NCBI RefSeq assembly: GCF_000002595.2
Contig: NC_057004.1
Location: forward strand, 5,630,405 to 5,694,404
Reading direction: 5' to 3'
DNA from: Chlamydomonas reinhardtii
Taxonomy: Eukaryota > Chlorophyta > Chlorophyceae > Chlamydomonadales > Chlamydomonadaceae
DNA: 64,000 bases
Position 1 is the stretch's first letter. Every line of letters starts with the position of its first letter. The notes beneath the pieces are model-generated. The model did not search any database, was not told where the DNA came from, and saw only the letters and a list, made by a program, of their open reading frames with translations. A program made the position numbers and the translations under genes. Below, piece after piece: positions 61,504-64,000 of this stretch.

Positions 61504-62887
61504 TTATGATTTGCCCAGCTTCTGTCCCTGACCCTGGAATGCTGCCCAGCCGCCAGAGCCACTCTGACCGCCGCCACCGCCTGCAGCCGTTGATGGGTCC
61601 GGTGCCTGACTCCGGCCATGCCCTGCCGCTGCAGCCGCGTCATAGTGTTGCTGGCGGTTGGGTCCCGCAGCTCCCTGGTCAGCGTGGGGGCCCCGCTGCG
61701 CTGAGGGCTGCGGCCGGGGCCCGTTCAGGTAGTTCTGCGACATAACGTTCGCAAGCACGGGGGACGGGTTTCCCGCTCACAGTTGCAAACGTCAAGAAAT
61801 TTGTGCAGACCATACTAAGCGTGCAAAACGAAGAAACACGCACATGGAGAAAGTCCATTGGGTTGCCACCGTGCGCCGGCCGCTGGCCCTGCAGCCTTGC
61901 AGCCCCTTGCTGGTGCGGCTCGTGCTGCTGCGGAGCACCCGGCTGCTGGTTGCTCCCCTGGTTGGCGAGGTAGACGTAGTACAACACCAGCGCCACCAGC
62001 ACGCCCCGCCTACACAGAGTATGGGTGCGGCGATTGTGTCAGTGCCGTACAGTGGACGATGCTTGCGCTGGCTTGCACACAGCCATGTACATCAGCGCAG
62101 GTGCCCTCCTGTGCTTCAGCCGAAGGCATGGGAGCACGGTCCCACCCCGGTTGCGCACGCGCTCACCAGCCCAGCATCATGCCAAGCCCCACCACGCCCA
62201 GGATGGCGAAGGGGGTGATGCGCACACCAAGCACCTCCATGTCTGGCAGGCCCAGTGCGTCGGAGCCGGGCGGCGGCGGCACAAAACTGTAGCGCGGAGC
62301 AGGCAAGCATGAGCGATGTTCAACCAGGCGCAAAGTTATCAAACCAGCTAAATGGTACTACCCGGAACAGCCGCTCATGTCCTATCCCGATGAGTCGTCC
62401 ACGCTCCGCTTTGACGCCTTGAATCAGGTCAGGCCCTGCACTGACCGCAGCGGCGGGGCGCTCAGGTTGAAGCCGATGCCACCAGCTCCACCAGCTGCGG
62501 CTGCACCCCCGGGTCCAGGCTGCTGTCCCGGCCCAGCTCCTGGCCCACTAGTGCCATACGCTCCACGTCCGGCACCTCCGTGTGCTGCCTCCGGCGGCCT
62601 GCACATGCGACCGAGCACCGGCACAAAGTACGGTACGGTAATAGCGCACCACACACCCGCTGGCCTTATTGCGGCCCAGGCAACGGTCCCATGGACAAAG
62701 ACCCGTCGTTGTCACGTCGCGCCTGCTCACCCCGGTTGCGGGACCTGGCGCTGCCGCAGGCGGGGATCATCGTCTGTGGCGAACAGCACGGGATACTGTC
62801 AAAGCCCCCGCACTGGGTCCAAATGACTGGTTCTGCTCAGAGGCAGGCCATACCTGCCACAATTTCCCCATTGATAATTTTCACCAT
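61504..62887 (-). CDS. FAM241/DUF4605-family small membrane protein, six exons
   Basis: Exons 62887-62854, 62773-62731, 62598-62446, 62286-62167, 62009-61844 and 61734-61504 encode 248 residues. The N-terminus MVKIINGEIVADDDPRLR matches the start of human FAM241 proteins (MVRILANGEIVQDDDPRVR). A Gly/Pro/Ala-rich linker follows, then LPDMEVLGVRITPFAILG and VVGLGMMLGWRGVLVALVLY, the hydrophobic DUF4605 segment with one or two membrane spans (about 100-133). After it comes a Gln/Gly-rich tail about twice the length expected. The function of the family is unknown; the animal proteins are small membrane proteins. The first two exons (34 and 43 bases) are too short to be found by open-frame search but are fixed by the motif and by phase. 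Confidence 0.88.
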
Positions 62888-63406
62888 GCTTCGGGGCGCT
62901 TGAGAGCTGGGGTTGCACTCCAGATGGGTTAGTGCGTGCAGGCCCTCGCTATCCGTAGGTGCTCTGGTGAGATATAATTTCAAGACGCACTTTCTTTTGC
63001 AGTAATAAGCAATTGCATAAGACCATAACAACAAAGCGCAGTTTGCACATTGACATTCATTCGGCGGTCGCGATTCCGGCCCGTTTCATTAGAGCTTTGT
63101 GTGTATGAAAAGCAATAACCTAATCCAAGCTACGTATGTTTACCCAAGGGCATCTCAAGCGTTGAAGCAACAAAAACACCTTCAGATTTACTAACTTCAA
63201 TTGTTTTCTCGTGAGCTTCTGTGCAAAACGGTTGGAACGGTTGCTTAGCCTGTCTGAGCCTACCGGGGCTGGGTCGCACTCTAGCATGCGTGCCAACACA
63301 CCGCGGCCACTTTAAGCAGCGACTGGCGGGATGCCTCCTGCGACTTTACCTGCTATCATCCCGCCAAAGCCTAACCCGGGCGCAACGGAGAGCTTGCCGG
63401 AGAGCT
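62888..63406. promoter_or_regulatory. divergent promoter region, FAM241-like gene / right-edge gene
   Basis: About 520 bases between a minus-strand start at 62887 and a plus-strand start at 63407. Base composition is more AT-rich than in the flanking genes (62960-63230), as is common for promoters in this lineage. No specific element was recognised. Confidence 0.45.
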
Positions 63407-64000
63407 ATGGCGAGTCAATGGGAATTGGCTTGTGCGCAGCTCTCGGTGCCTGACCGTGGGTGTGTGTGCTAATGCGTGAAACGCTTGTACTGTACGTGGC
63501 GCGGGACCTTAGGGGAAGCAGGGTCTCAGCGCAGGGCTCTGAGTTCAAGGGCTCCACGGGTGGTGCAACTCCCGCCCGGCCACACAGCAGTCGTGCACGC
63601 CTTGGTGCACGCCTTGGCATGCCGCGCACGCCTTGTCTCCTCCCTACGCTCGACCACCTTCCTGTGCACCTGCAGGCATCCCCGCGGCAACTGCCGCCCT
63701 TCGTGGCGCGCTTTTTGAGGCCAGCGGCCGCGCCAGCCCTAGTCTGGCGCCCATGGCTCCCGGCTCGCCCTCGCGGCCACTCAGCGCCCACACCGCCTCG
63801 TTGCTGATGCAGAATCCCGGTCTTAATCTACTGCCGGGGCACACCCAGGTGCCTTTGCCGGTGGGCATGGGCGGCGGTCTTCGCAGCAGTAACCCTGCAG
63901 TGCCGGCGACGCTGCTCGGAGCGCTGGCGTCCGGGACTGTAGGCGGACAAGCAGCCCAGGGGCAGGCTCCAGGCTCCGCGGACGCGGCTGCCAACGCGAG
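63407..64000 (+). CDS. unidentified protein, 5' part, cut by the window edge
   Basis: A short first exon, 63407-63455 (MASQWELACAQLSVPD), starts with ATGGCGAG, a favourable context. It joins in phase through a GTGGGT donor and a CTGCAG acceptor to a second exon from 63676 that stays open to the edge and has strongly G/C-ending codons. The second exon reads IPAATAALRGALFEASGRA and then a Ser/Pro/Gly/Leu-rich stretch including LLMQNPGLNLLPGHTQ. I recognise no family. The first exon is a proposal; the second is better supported by codon use. Confidence 0.5.

Noticed and set aside
62462-62656. Alternative frame with PDVERMALVGQELGRD in the FAM241-like exon 3
   Set aside because: It has tidy codon use but ends in a stop and cannot be joined in phase to either neighbour; the chosen frame closes phase on both sides. 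It remains the weakest point of the model.

Overview
This window looks like nuclear DNA of a volvocine green alga of the Chlamydomonas type. The basis is mixed. Seen directly: very GC-rich coding DNA with G or C in most third codon positions, genes cut into many short exons by small GT-AG introns, TGTAA boxes (the volvocine poly(A) signal) 3' of most genes, long CA/GT runs, and proteins with Ala/Gly/Pro/Gln-rich linkers. Inferred: the lineage, from a plastid-type LPA3-like protein, a MutS2, paired WNK kinases and a small protein with a ciliary-type motif. There is no operon, CRISPR array or other bacterial signal.

I assembled twelve gene models by hand, eleven complete and one cut by the right edge. 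Splice phases close for every complete model. From left to right: thiamine pyrophosphokinase (-, 666-3509); an R3H-domain protein (+, 4080-7078); two tandem WNK kinases (-, 8153-13124 and 14745-18354); a J-domain/GPALPP protein (-, 19157-22704); a plastid-type LPA3-like/O-methyltransferase fusion (-, 23038-26248); MutS2 (-, 26802-35596); an SF1 helicase of the SMUBP2/UPF1 class (-, 36277-42478); a 187-residue ciliary candidate (+, 42796-44766); an HPt phosphotransfer protein (-, 47593-48431); a NOT4-type RING protein (+, 51881-54111); a FAM241/DUF4605 membrane protein (-, 61504-62887); and the 5' part of an unidentified gene (+, from 63407).

The window falls into two halves. The first 45 kb is gene-dense, with spacers mostly of 0.3-1.6 kb. 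From about 45 kb on, genes are scattered among repeats: LINE-type 3' ends, a short dispersed repeat family, microsatellites, a 364-bp inverted repeat and a tight hairpin with arms of about 208 bp.

The genes do not form one pathway. The clearest functional pairing is the WNK duplication: identical lengths in four consecutive exons, the same kinase signature, and a stretch of identical intron sequence that points to recent duplication or gene conversion. The most promising non-coding objects are the two large inverted repeats, which could be transcribed into double-stranded RNA and feed a small-RNA pathway. I found no clearly new multi-gene system.
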